DNA of 64,000 bases from Hyperoodon ampullatus (Eukaryota > Chordata > Mammalia > Artiodactyla > Ziphiidae), in contig OX457065.1 in NCBI GenBank assembly GCA_949752795.1, forward strand, positions 4,206,501 to 4,270,500, read 5' to 3'. The stretch's first letter is position 1; the number at the start of each line of letters is the position of its first letter. Of the stretch, positions 1-8,758 are shown in pieces. Position numbers and translations under genes: made by a program. Under the pieces are notes generated by a model that worked only from the letters and a program-made list of their open reading frames with translations, searched no databases and had not been told where the DNA came from.

Positions 1-190
1 AGGCCCACGTAGATTCTGAAGTTTTGGTTCCCCCAGAAAGGAAGACACACTACACCTTTACTGGGGTGCATTTGCAGGCACATGCTCCTCATGTCTCTCC
101 GCTAAACCTCAGTGCACCCTTGGGACCCCAGGCTGCTCAGGCTGCGGGGATGTGACACCAGCACATATCACGAAGGCTGTAGGAGAAAAG
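1..190 (+). repeat. Monomer M0 (partial), class T tail
   Basis: Only the end of the unknown module is inside the window. The strings cccacgtagattctg and aggaagacacactacac mark it as class T, as expected before the K monomer that follows. Confidence 0.9.
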
Positions 191-413
191 CATACACATT
201 TATTTCCTTTTACTTTCTTTTCCAACTTAACTCTGATGGTATGTTTCACTGGAGTTGATTTCCAAATTGGGGCTGGGTGTAGCTGTACAGCAAGCTGATT
301 CTTTTACACATATAATATATCTAGTGTTTTTCAGATTCCTATTCCATATAGGTGATTGCAGATCATTGAGTAGAGGCCCTGTTGTTGAAAAGTAGTCCTT
401 GTCCAGTGCTTGT

Positions 414-424
414 TATATATATAT
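414..424. repeat. Short TA run, length-variable between monomers (representative, M1)
   Basis: A TA run of 11 nt lies inside the L1 3' UTR part of the monomer. K monomers mostly keep this short form, while S, P and T copies have up to about 15 nt (for example 3748-3762). It accounts for a few bases of the length difference between classes and behaves like an ordinary microsatellite. Confidence 0.8.
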
Positions 425-574
425 GTTGATAGGTATTTTACTGTGTATGTGTTCAGGCGAACCGCCTAACTTACATTTCCAGCCCCACTTCCTTTTTGTA
501 ACCCAAGGTTTATTCTGAAAGTCGATGAGTGAGGCTGTTTCTGTTTTGTAAACTAGTTCAGTTGCATGTATGTT

Positions 575-1107
575 TCCATTCTTCCTATACGTGATATCAT
601 ATGCTATGGGTCCTCCTCTGTCTGACTGACTTCACTCAGTGTTTGGGCATCCCAGGTCTATCCATGTTGCTTCTAATGGCATTATTTCATTCTTTTTCCT
701 GGCTGAGTAACAGTCCCTTGTATACACGTTGGACCTCCTCTTTATGTATTCATCAGTCACTGGACTATTTCTTTTAGTCTCGTGGCATTTGTAAATACTG
801 CTGCAATAAAGCTTGGCGTGCTTGTGTGTTTTTGAACTATGGAGTTTCCCGAATAACACCCAGGAGTGGGACTGCAGAAATATAGGGTCGATCTCTCTTT
901 AGTTTTCTAGGAACTGAAATACAGTGCTTTGTAGTGGCACGTACAAATCTACAGTTCCACTCACCGAGTGGGAAGATTCCCTTTCCTCCACACTCATTCC
1001 CCATCGATTGTTTTTAGACTTTTTGATGCTGGCCATATGCCTGCTGCGAGATGATGCCGCTTTATACTTTTGATATGTATTTCTCGAATAATGAGCGATT
1101 TTCTGCC
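575..1107 (-). pseudogene. L1 ORF2 C-terminal remnant (representative copy, M1)
   Basis: The minus-strand translation resembles the extreme C-terminus of L1 ORF2p, the reverse transcriptase polyprotein, after its RT domain. The clearest part is the frame at 632-859, with the segments DEYIKRRSNVYTRDCYSARK and KNEIMPLEATWIDLG matching the family's DEWIKKMWYIYTMEYYSAIK and KNEIMPFAATWMDLE pattern. Upstream pieces of the same homology lie in other frames, so frameshifts separate them. No endonuclease or RT domain is present and nothing functional can be made. Equivalent frames occur in most monomers (for example 3970-4197, 9200-9427, 20872-21099, 37539-37766, 56383-56610). Several monomers (landmarks at 2298, 14200, 25875, 46123, 53038, 59720, 61383, 63056) have ctcag for ctgag, which puts a stop codon in this frame. 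Confidence 0.85.
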
Positions 1108-1231
1108 CCGTGTCATAGTCGGGGTTTTTTTAAACAGTGTGAGTAACCTTTCCCTCCTGAAATTGGGCTTCTTGAAAGTCTGTGTGTTTCCAATTTTTTT
1201 TCGGTTACCTAACCCAGGTCAATTTTGAGGG

Positions 1232-1247
1232 CACGTGTCTTTAAAAG
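1232..1247 (+). promoter_or_regulatory. CACGTG palindrome next to a TATA-like string (representative, M1)
   Basis: cacgtg (1232-1237) is followed two bases later by tttaaaag (1240-1247). The pair recurs in essentially all monomers; M16 has lost two t's there and M37 reads tttaacaa. Known families of bHLH factors bind CACGTG, but I see no evidence of transcription, so this is only a candidate site. Confidence 0.25.
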
Positions 1248-1531
1248 CCCCAGAGGCTTTGTGAATCTTAGGTGCCCTGAAGCACCGGTTGTAAAGTTGT
1301 TGTTACCGGAAATGTCCAGAAGGCGGCAGCATTTCTTCGTGCCGAACTCGTTCCTCGGCAACCAAATGCTTTAGGAAAGTCATCTTCCTGGGCTGTGAAT
1401 TAGAGGGGAAGGTGCCAGAGGCAACACCCAAGGGCTTGTGTGTCACTACCTCTTCCCTGTTAAGCTTCACGCCCCCGAATATTCCAAACGCTGGCTAAAC
1501 AAGCGGGTGCTGCGGTGTGTAATTTTGGTGA

Positions 1532-1566
1532 CTCCTGGCAAGGAGGCTGAATGTGGGAACCCCACA
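1532..1566. other. Two adjacent short hairpin-forming inverted repeats (representative, M1)
   Basis: ctcct-ggca-aggag at 1532-1545 (5-bp arms) is followed six bases later by tgtggg-aac-cccaca at 1552-1566 (6-bp arms). Both recur in essentially every monomer, for example around 3203-3237 and 4876-4910. One T copy (M22, near 36,780) still has intact arms despite a neighbouring change. No function is known to me; they may be chance structures kept by homogenisation. Confidence 0.5.
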
Positions 1567-1853
1567 ACCAGCAGCCGTAGATGCTCGGTCACTTTTTGAA
1601 TCTCCTGCAGCCTAGATGTTCCCCCATGGTTTGGGTGTACTGGCTTCCTTTTAGCTCTAGGAAGGCCCACCTAGATTCTGAAGTTTTGGTTCCCCCCAGA
1701 CAGAAAGAGACACTACACCTTTAACGGGGTGCATTTACAGGCACACCCTCCTCACGTCTCTCCGCTAAACCTCAGTGCACCCTTGGGACCCCAGGCTGCT
1801 CAGGCTGCGGGGATGTGACACCAGTGCATATCACGAAGGCCGTAGGAGAAAAG

Positions 1854-3524
1854 CATACACATTTATTTCTTTTTACTTTCTTTTGCAACTTAACTCTGAT
1901 GGTATGTTGCACTGGAGTTGATTTCCAAATTGGGGTTTGGTGTAGCTGTACAGCAAGCTGATTCTTTTACACATATAATATACCTAGTGTTTTTCAGATT
2001 CCTATTCCATATAGGTAATTGCAGAACTTTGAGTAGAGGCCCTGGTTTTGAAAAGTAGTCCTTGTCCAGTGCTTGTTATATATATATATGTTTATAGGTA
2101 TTTTACTGTGTATGTGTTCATGTGAACCACCTAACTTATATCTCCAACCCCACTTCCTTTTCAGTAACCCTTGGTTTATTCTGAAAGTCAATGAGTGAGG
2201 CTGTTTCTGTTTTGTAAACTAGTTCAGTTGCATGTATGTTTCCATTCTTCCTATACGTGATATCATATGCTATGGGTCCTCCTCTGTCTGACTGACTTCA
2301 CTCAGTGTTTGGGCATCCCAGGTCTATCCATGTTGCTTCTAATGGCATTATTTCATTCTTTTTCCTGGCTCAGTAACAGTCCCTTGTATACACGTTGGAC
2401 CTCCTCTTTATGTATTCATCACTCGCTGGACTATTTCTTTTAGTGTTGTGGCATTTGTAAATACTGCTGCAATAAACATTGGCGTGCTTGTGTGTTTTTG
2501 AACTATGGAGATTCCCGAATAGCACCCAGGAGTGGGACTGCAGAAATATAGGGTCGATCTCTCTTTAGTTTTCTAGGAACTGAAATACAGTGCTTTGTAG
2601 TGGCAGGTACAAATGTACAGTTCCACTCACCGCGTGGGAAGATTCCCTTTTCTCCACACTCATTCCCCATCGATTGTTTTTAGACTTTTTGATGCTGGCC
2701 ATATGTCTGCTGCGAGATGATGCCACTTTATACTTTTGATATGCATTTCTCGATTAATGAGTGATTTTCTGCCTCCTGTCGTGGTCGGGTTTTTCTTTTA
2801 AACAGTGTGAGTAAACTTTCCCTCGTGAAATTTGGATTCTTGAAAGTCTGTGTGTTTCCAATTTTCTTTCGGTTACCTAACCCAGGTCATTTTTGAGGGC
2901 ACGTGTCTTTAAAAGCCCCAGAGGCTTTGTGAATATTAGGTGCCCTGAAGCACCGGTTGTAAAGTCGTTGTTACCGAAAATGTCCACAAGGCGGCAGCAT
3001 TTCTTCATGCCCATGTGTTGTTCCTGGGCAACAAAAAGCTTTAGGAAGAGTCATCTTCCTGGGCTGTGAATTAGAGAGCAAGGTGCCAGAGGCAACACCC
3101 AAGGGCTTGTGTGTTACTACCTTTTCCCTGTTAAGCTTCATGACCCCGAATATTCCAAACGCTGGCTAAACAAGCGGGTGCTGCGGTGTGTAATTTTGGT
3201 GACTCCTGGCAAGGAGGCTGAATGTGGGAACCCCACAACCAGCAGCTGTGCAGCCTTGGTCACTTTTTGAATCTCCTGCAGCCTAGATGGTCCCCCATGG
3301 TTTGGGTGCACTGGCTTCCTTTTAGCTCTAGGAAGGCCCACCTCGATTCTGAAGTTTTGGTTCCCCCCAGAAAGGAAAAGGCACTACACTTTTAAGGGGG
3401 TGCATTTACAGGCACACCCTGCTCACATCTCTCCGCTAAACCTCAGTGAACCCTTGGGACCCCAGGCTGCTCAGGCTGCGGGGATGTGACACCACCGCAT
3501 ATCACGAAGGCCGTAGGAGAAAAG
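1854..3524 (+). repeat. Satellite monomer M2, class S (1,671 bp)
   Basis: Middle of K-S-T. It carries the S mark ttagagagcaagg near 3,070 and the S-specific catatgtctgctg near 2,700. The L1 ORF2 remnant is interrupted by the ctcag change near 2,370. A 65-codon antisense frame in the 3' UTR part (1994-2191) recurs in M9, M24, M29 and M32. Nearest copy is M9. Confidence 0.92.
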
Positions 3525-5194
3525 CATACACATTTATTTCCTTTTAGTTTCTTTTCCAACTTAACTCTGATGGTATGTTGCACTGGAGTTGATTTCCAAA
3601 TTGGGGTTTGGTGTAGCTGTACAGCAAGATGATTCTTTTACACATATAATATATCTAGTGTTTTTCAGATTCCTTTTCCATATAGGTAATTGCAGAACGT
3701 TGAGTAGAGGACCTAGTGTTGAAAAGTAGTCCTTGTCCAGTGCGTGTTATATATATATATATGTTGATAGGTATTTTACTGTGTATGTTTCAGGTGAACC
3801 GCCTAACTTACATCTCCAACCCCACTTCCTTTTTAGTAACCCTAGCTTTATTCTGAAAGTCGATGAGTGAGGCTGTTTCTGTTTTGTAAACTAGTTCAGT
3901 TGCATGTATGTTTCCATTCCTCCTATACGTGATATCATATGCTATGGATCCTCCTCTGTCTGAGTGACTTCACTCAGTGTTTGGGCATCCCAGGTCTATC
4001 CATGTTGCTTCTAATGGCATTATTTCATTCTTTTTCCTGGCTGAGTAACAGTCCCTTGTATACACGTTGGACCTCCTCTTTATGTATTCATCACTCGCTG
4101 GACTATTTCTTTTAGTGTCATGGCATTTGTAAATACTGCTGCAATAAACATTGGCGTGCTTGTGTGTTTTTGAACTATGGAGATTCCCGAATAGCACCCA
4201 GGAGTGGGACTGCAGAAATATAGGGTCGATCTGTCTTTAGTTTTCTAGGAACTGAAATACAGTGCTTTGTAGTGGCAGGTACAAATGTACAGTTCCACTC
4301 ACCGCGTGGGAAGATTCCCTTTTCTCCACACTCATTCCCCATCGATTGTTTTTAGAGTTTTTGATGCTGGCCATATGCCTGCTGCGAGATGATGCCACTT
4401 TATACTTTTGATATGCATTTCTCGATTAATGAGTGATTTTCTGCCTCCTGTCGTGGTCGGGTTTTTCTTTTAAACAGTGTGAGTAAACTTTCCCTCGTGA
4501 AATTTGGATTCTTGAAAGTCTGTGTGTTTCCAATTTTCTTTCGGTTACCTAACCCAGGTCATTTTTGAGGGCACGTGTCTTTAAAAGCCCCAGAGGCTTT
4601 GTGAATATTAGGTGCCCTGAAGCACCGGTTGTAAAGTCGTTGTTACCGAAAATGTCCACAAGGCGGCAGCATTTCTTCGTGCCCATCTGTTGTTCCTGGG
4701 CAACAAAAAGCTTTAGGAAGTGTCATCTTCCTGGGCTGTGAATTAGAGAGGAAGGTGCCAGAGGCAATACACAAGGGCTTGTGTGTCACTACCTCTTCCC
4801 TGTTAAGCTTCATGACCCCGAATATTCCAAACGCTGGCTAAACCACGGGTGCTGTGGTGTGTAAGTTTGGTGACTCCTGGCAAGGAGGCTGAATGTGGGA
4901 ACCCCACAACCAGCAGCCGTAGGTGCTCGGTCACTTTTTGAATGTCCTGCAGCCTAGAAGTTCCCCCATGGTTTGGGTGTACTGGCTTCCTTTTAGCTCT
5001 AGGAAGGCCCACGTAGATTCTGAAGTTTTGGTTCCCCCAGAAAGGAAGACACACTACACCTTTACTGGGGTGCATTTGCAGGCACATGCTCCTCATGTCT
5101 CTCCGCTAAACCTCAGTGCACCCTTGGGACCCCAGGCTGCTCAGGCTGCGGGGATGTGACACCAGCACATATCACGAAGGCTGTAGGAGAAAAG
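3525..5194 (+). repeat. Satellite monomer M3, class T (1,670 bp)
   Basis: End of K-S-T. L1 remnant frame 3970-4197; 97-codon minus-strand frame 4803-5096 in the unknown module. Nearest copy is M10, at the same 11,902 bp offset as M1/M8 and M2/M9. Confidence 0.92.
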
Positions 5195-6862
5195 CATACA
5201 CATTTATTTCTTTTTACTTTCATTTGCAAATTAACTCTGATGGTATGTTGCACTGGAGTTGATTTCCAAATTGGGGCTGGGTGTAGCTGTACAGCAAGCT
5301 GATTCTTTTACACATATAATATATCTAGTGTTTTTCAGATTCCTATTCCATATAGGTAATTGCAGATCATTGAGTAGAGGCCCTGTTGTTGAAAAGTAGT
5401 CCTTGTCCAGTGCTTGTTATATATATATGTTGATAGGTATTTTACTGTGTATGTGTTCAGGCGAACCGCCTAACTTACATTTCCAGCCCCACTTCCTTTT
5501 TGTAACCCAAGGTTTATTCTGAAAGTCGATGAGTGAGGCTGTTTCTGTTTTGTAAACTAGTTCAGTTGCATGTATGTTTCCATTCTTCCTATACGTGATA
5601 TCATATGCTATGGGTCCTCCTCTGTCTGACTGACTTCACTCAGTGTTTGGGCATCCCAGGTCTATCCATGTTGCTTCTAATGGCATTATTTCATTCTTTT
5701 TCCTGGCTGAGTAACAGTCCCTTGTATACACGTTGGACCTCCTCTTTATGTATTCATCACTCGCTGGACTATTTCTTTTAGTGTTGTGGCATTTGTAAAT
5801 ACTGCTGTAATAAACATTGGCGTGCTTCTGTGTTTTTGAACTATGGGGATTCCCAAATAGCACCCAGGAGTGGGACTGCAGAAATATAGGGTCGGTCTCT
5901 CTTTAGTTTTCTAGGAACTGAAATACAGTGCTTTGTAGTGGCAGGTACAAATGTACAGTTCCACTCACCGCGTGGGAAGATTCCCTTTTCTCCACACTCA
6001 TTCCCCATCGATTGTTTTTAGACTTTTTGATGCTGGCCATATGCCTGCTGCGAGATGATGCCACTTTATACTTTTGATATGCATTTCTCGATTAATGAGT
6101 GATTTTCTGCCTCCTGTCGTGGTCGTGTATTTCTTTTAAACAGTGTGAGTAAACTTTCCCTCGTGAAATTTGGATTCTTGAAAGTCTGTGTGTTTCCAAT
6201 TTTCTTTCGGTTACCTAACCCAGGTCATTTTTGAGGGCACGTGTCTTTAAAAGCCCCAGAGGCTTTGTGAATATTAGGTGCCCTGAAGCACCAGTTGTAA
6301 AGATGTTGTTACCGGAAATGTCCACAAGGCGGCAGCATTTCTTCGTGCCCATCTGTTGTTCCTGGGCAACAAAAAGCTTTAGGAAGAGTCAACTTCCTGG
6401 GCTGTGAATTAGAGAGGAAGGTGCCAGAGGCAACACCCAAGGGCTTGTGTGTCACTAGCTCTTCCCTGTTAAGCTTAATGACCCCGAATATTCCAAACGC
6501 TGGCTAAACAAGCGGGTGCTGCGGTGTGTAAGTTTGGTGACTCCTGGCAAGGAGGCTGAATGTGGGAACCCCACAACCAGCAGCTGTGCAGCCTTGGTCA
6601 CCTTTTGAATCTCCTGCAGCCAAGATGGTCCCCCATGGTTTGGGTATACTGGCTTCCTTTTAGCTCTAGGAAGGCCGACCTAGATTCTGAAGTTTTGGTT
6701 CCCCCCAGAAAGGAAGAGACACTACACCTTTAGCGGGGTGCATTTACAGGCACACCCTCCTCACGTCTCTCCGCTAAACCTCAGTGCACCCTTGGGACCC
6801 CAGGCTGCTCAGGCTGCGGGGATGTGACACCAGTGCATATCACGAAGGCCGTAGGAGAAAAG
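5195..6862 (+). repeat. Satellite monomer M4, K/P chimera (1,668 bp)
   Basis: The head is K-like (ggggctggg, gcgaaccgcc, ccagccccac), closest to M11 in its actttcatttgcaaatta variant. The tail is P-like (catcactcgctgg, attcccaaatag, ccagttgtaaagatg, gagtcaacttcc), closest to M14 and M21. The last K-specific base is 5595 and the first P-specific base 5760. L1 remnant frame at 5636-5863. Confidence 0.9.
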
Positions 6863-7156
6863 CATACACATTTATTTCTTTTTACTTTCTTTTGCAACTT
6901 AACTCTGATGGTATGTTGCACTGGAGTTGATTTCCAAATTGGGGTTTGGTGTAGCTGTACAGCAAGCTGATTCTTTTACACATACAATATATCTAGTGTT
7001 TTTCAGATTCCTATTCCATATAGGTAATTGCAGAACATTGAGTAGAGGCCCTGGTTTTGAAAAGTAGTCCTTATCCAGTGCTTGTTATATATATATATGT
7101 TTATAGGTATTTTACTGTGTATGTGTTCATGTGAACCACCTAACTTATATCTCCAA

Positions 7157-7170
7157 CCCTACTTCCTTTT
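7157..7170. repeat. Target-site duplication, left copy, SINE 1
   Basis: ccctacttcctttt, repeated exactly at 7384-7397. The outer one or two c's and the final t's overlap ambiguously with the SINE ends, so the true duplication may be 12-14 bp. Confidence 0.85.
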
Positions 7171-7383
7171 TTTTTTTTTTTTTTTATTTTTTGCGGTATG
7201 CGGGCCTCTCACTGTTGTGGCCTCTCCCGTTGCGGAGCACAGGCTCCGGACGCGCAGGCTCAGCGGCCATGGGTCACAGGCCCAGCCGCTCCGCGGCATG
7301 TGGGATCTTCCCAGACCGGGGCACGAACCCGTGTCCCCTGCATCGGCAGGCGGACTCTCAACCACTGCGCCACCAGGGAAGCC
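7171..7383 (-). mobile_element. Cetacean tRNA-derived SINE (CHR type), insertion 1, in M5
   Basis: Read on the minus strand it starts with the CHR-type head ggcttccctggtggcgcagt. It has RNA polymerase III A box (complement at 7362-7372) and B box (complement of ggttcgtgccc at 7319-7329), then the short cetacean SINE body, ending at gcaaaaaa with a poly-A tail (T run ~7167-7192 on plus, one interruption). It is flanked by a 14-bp target-site duplication. Propagation would depend on L1 enzymes in trans. It differs from the other two copies at gggtcacagg. The body looks intact for transcription, but this was not tested. Confidence 0.95.
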
Positions 7384-7397
7384 CCCTACTTCCTTTT
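7384..7397. repeat. Target-site duplication, right copy, SINE 1
   Basis: Exact copy of 7157-7170. The uninterrupted site is seen in M15 (near 24,059) and M22 (near 35,723). Confidence 0.85.
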
Positions 7398-8758
7398 CAA
7401 TAACCCTTGGTTTATTCTGAAAGTCAATGAGTGAGGCTGTTTCTGTTTTGTAAACTAGTTCAGTTGCATGTATGTTTCCATTCCTCCTATACATGATATC
7501 ATATGCTATGGGTCCTCCTCTGTCTGACTGACTTCACTCAGTGTTTGGGCATCCCAGGTCTATCCATGTTGCTTCTAATGGCATTATTTCATTCTTTTTC
7601 CTGGCTGAGTAACAGTCCCTTGTATACACGTTGGACCTCCTCTTTATGTATTCATCACTCGCTGGACTATTTCTTTTAGTGTTGTGGCATTTGTAAATAC
7701 TGCTGCAATAAACATTGGCGTGCTTCTGTGTTTTTGAACTATGGGGATTCCCGAATAGCACCCAGGAGTGGGACTGCAGAAATATAGGGTCGGTCTCTCT
7801 TTAGTTTTCTAAGAATTGAAATACAGTGCTTTGTAGTGGCAGGTACAAATGTACAGTTCCACTCACCGCGTGGGAAGATTCCCTTTTCTCCACACTCATT
7901 CCCCATCGATTGTTTTTAGACTTTTTGATGCTGGCCGTATGCCTGCTGCGAGATGATGCCACTTTATACTTTTGATATGCATTTCTCGATTAATGAGTGA
8001 TTTTCTGCCTCCTGTCGTGGTCGGGTTTTTCTTTTAAACAGTGTGAGTAAACTTTCCCTCGTGAAATTTGGATTCTTGAAAGTCTGTGTGTTTCCAATTT
8101 TCTTTCGGTTATCTAACCCAGGTCATTTTTGAGGGCACGTGTCTTTAAAAGCCCCAGAGGCTTTGTGAATATTAGGTGCCCTGAAGCACCGGTTGTAAAG
8201 TCGTTGTTACCGAAAATGTCCACAAGGCGGCAGCATTTCTTCGTGCCCATCTGTTGTTCCTGGGCAACAAAAAGCTTTAGGAAGAGTCATCTTCCTGGGC
8301 TGTGAATTAGAGAGGAAGGTGCCAGAGGCAATACACAAGGGCTTGTGTATCACTACCTCTTCCCTGTTAAGCTTCATGACCCCGAATATTCCAAACGCTG
8401 GCTAAACCACGGGTGCTGTGGTGTGTAAGTTTGGTGACTCCTGGCAAGGAGGCTGAATGTGGGAACCCCACAACCAGCAGCCGTAGGTGCTCGGTCACTT
8501 TTTGAATCTCCTGCAGCCTAGAAGTTCCCCCATGGTTTGGGTGTACTGGCTTCCTTTTAGCTCTAGGAAGGCCCACGTAGATTCTGAAGTTTTGGTTCCC
8601 CCAGAAAGGAAGACACACTACACCTTTACTGGGGTGCATTTGCAGGCACATGCTCCTCATGTCTCTCCGCTAAACCTCAGTGCACCCTTGGGACCCCAGG
8701 CTGCTCAGGCTGCGGGGATGTGACACCAGCACATATCACGAAGGCTGTAGGAGAAAAG

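Larger units (their letters stand above)
200..1107 (-). mobile_element. LINE-1 3' end embedded in the satellite monomer (representative copy, M1)
   Basis: Read on the minus strand this is the 3' end of a cetartiodactyl-type LINE-1. On the plus strand it begins with a T-rich stretch (~200-222, former poly-A tail), then the 3' UTR, recognisable at tggagttgatttccaaattg, tgtacagcaagctgattc and cagattcctattccatatag. The C-terminal part of ORF2 follows from about 575. Homology fades at about 1,107, after gtatttctcgaataatgagcg. Many substitutions and the loss of frame show it is old. The same module, 441-446 bp upstream of the tcactcagtg landmark plus about 470 bp downstream, is present in all 38 monomers, so it was part of the monomer before amplification. 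The boundaries are by eye, good to a few tens of bases. Confidence 0.85.
191..1853 (+). repeat. Satellite monomer M1, class K (1,663 bp)
   Basis: First complete monomer and head of a K-S-T block. L1-derived frame at 632-859 and chance frame at 1467-1670, both minus strand. Its nearest copy in the window is M8, 11,902 bp downstream; both end in the cagacagaaagagac variant that precedes S monomers. Confidence 0.92.
1108..1853. repeat. Non-L1 module of the monomer, origin unknown (representative copy, M1)
   Basis: About 750 bp between consecutive L1 modules. I recognise no transposon, RNA gene or protein family in it. It contains CACGTG at 1232-1237 followed by a TATA-like tttaaaag at 1240-1247, two small hairpins at 1532-1545 and 1552-1566, and a G/C-rich end near 1785-1815. 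Minus-strand open frames of 67 codons (1467-1670 here) or 97 codons (in T monomers) recur, but the copies are nearly identical, so this is not evidence of coding. Most of the class-defining differences between K, S, P and T lie in this module. Confidence 0.7.
6863..8758 (+). repeat. Satellite monomer M5, class T with a SINE insertion (1,896 bp)
   Basis: Without the SINE and its duplicated target (227 bp) the monomer is 1,669 bp, normal for T. L1 remnant frame at 7534-7761, 97-codon frame at 8367-8660. Sister copies M12, M15 and M22 lack the insertion. Confidence 0.92.

Noticed and set aside
632..859. Recurrent 75-codon minus-strand frames as a multi-copy small gene family
   Set aside because: They match the decayed C-terminus of L1 ORF2, start at an arbitrary internal ATG, and recur only because monomers are near-identical. 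Several copies have stops or frameshifts.
1474..1486. Heat-shock element at cgaatattccaaac, by analogy with stress-induced satellite transcription
   Set aside because: Only one GAA/TTC pair is present; the third unit needed for a good site is missing.
4803..5096. 97-codon minus-strand frame in T monomers as a conserved protein
   Set aside because: No recognisable domain. Present in near-identical copies only, broken in P monomers and by the 1-bp deletion in M22. Homogenisation explains the recurrence.
7193..7383. Functional tRNA gene at the SINE heads
   Set aside because: A and B boxes are present, but the sequence continues into a SINE body and poly-A tail with target duplications, so it is a retrotransposon and not a tRNA gene.
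7082..7420. Plus-strand frames of 90-150 codons around 7.1-7.4, 39.76-40.2 and 48.1-48.45 kb
   Set aside because: They read through the SINE, with poly-T coding for phenylalanine runs, in the wrong strand of a non-coding element.
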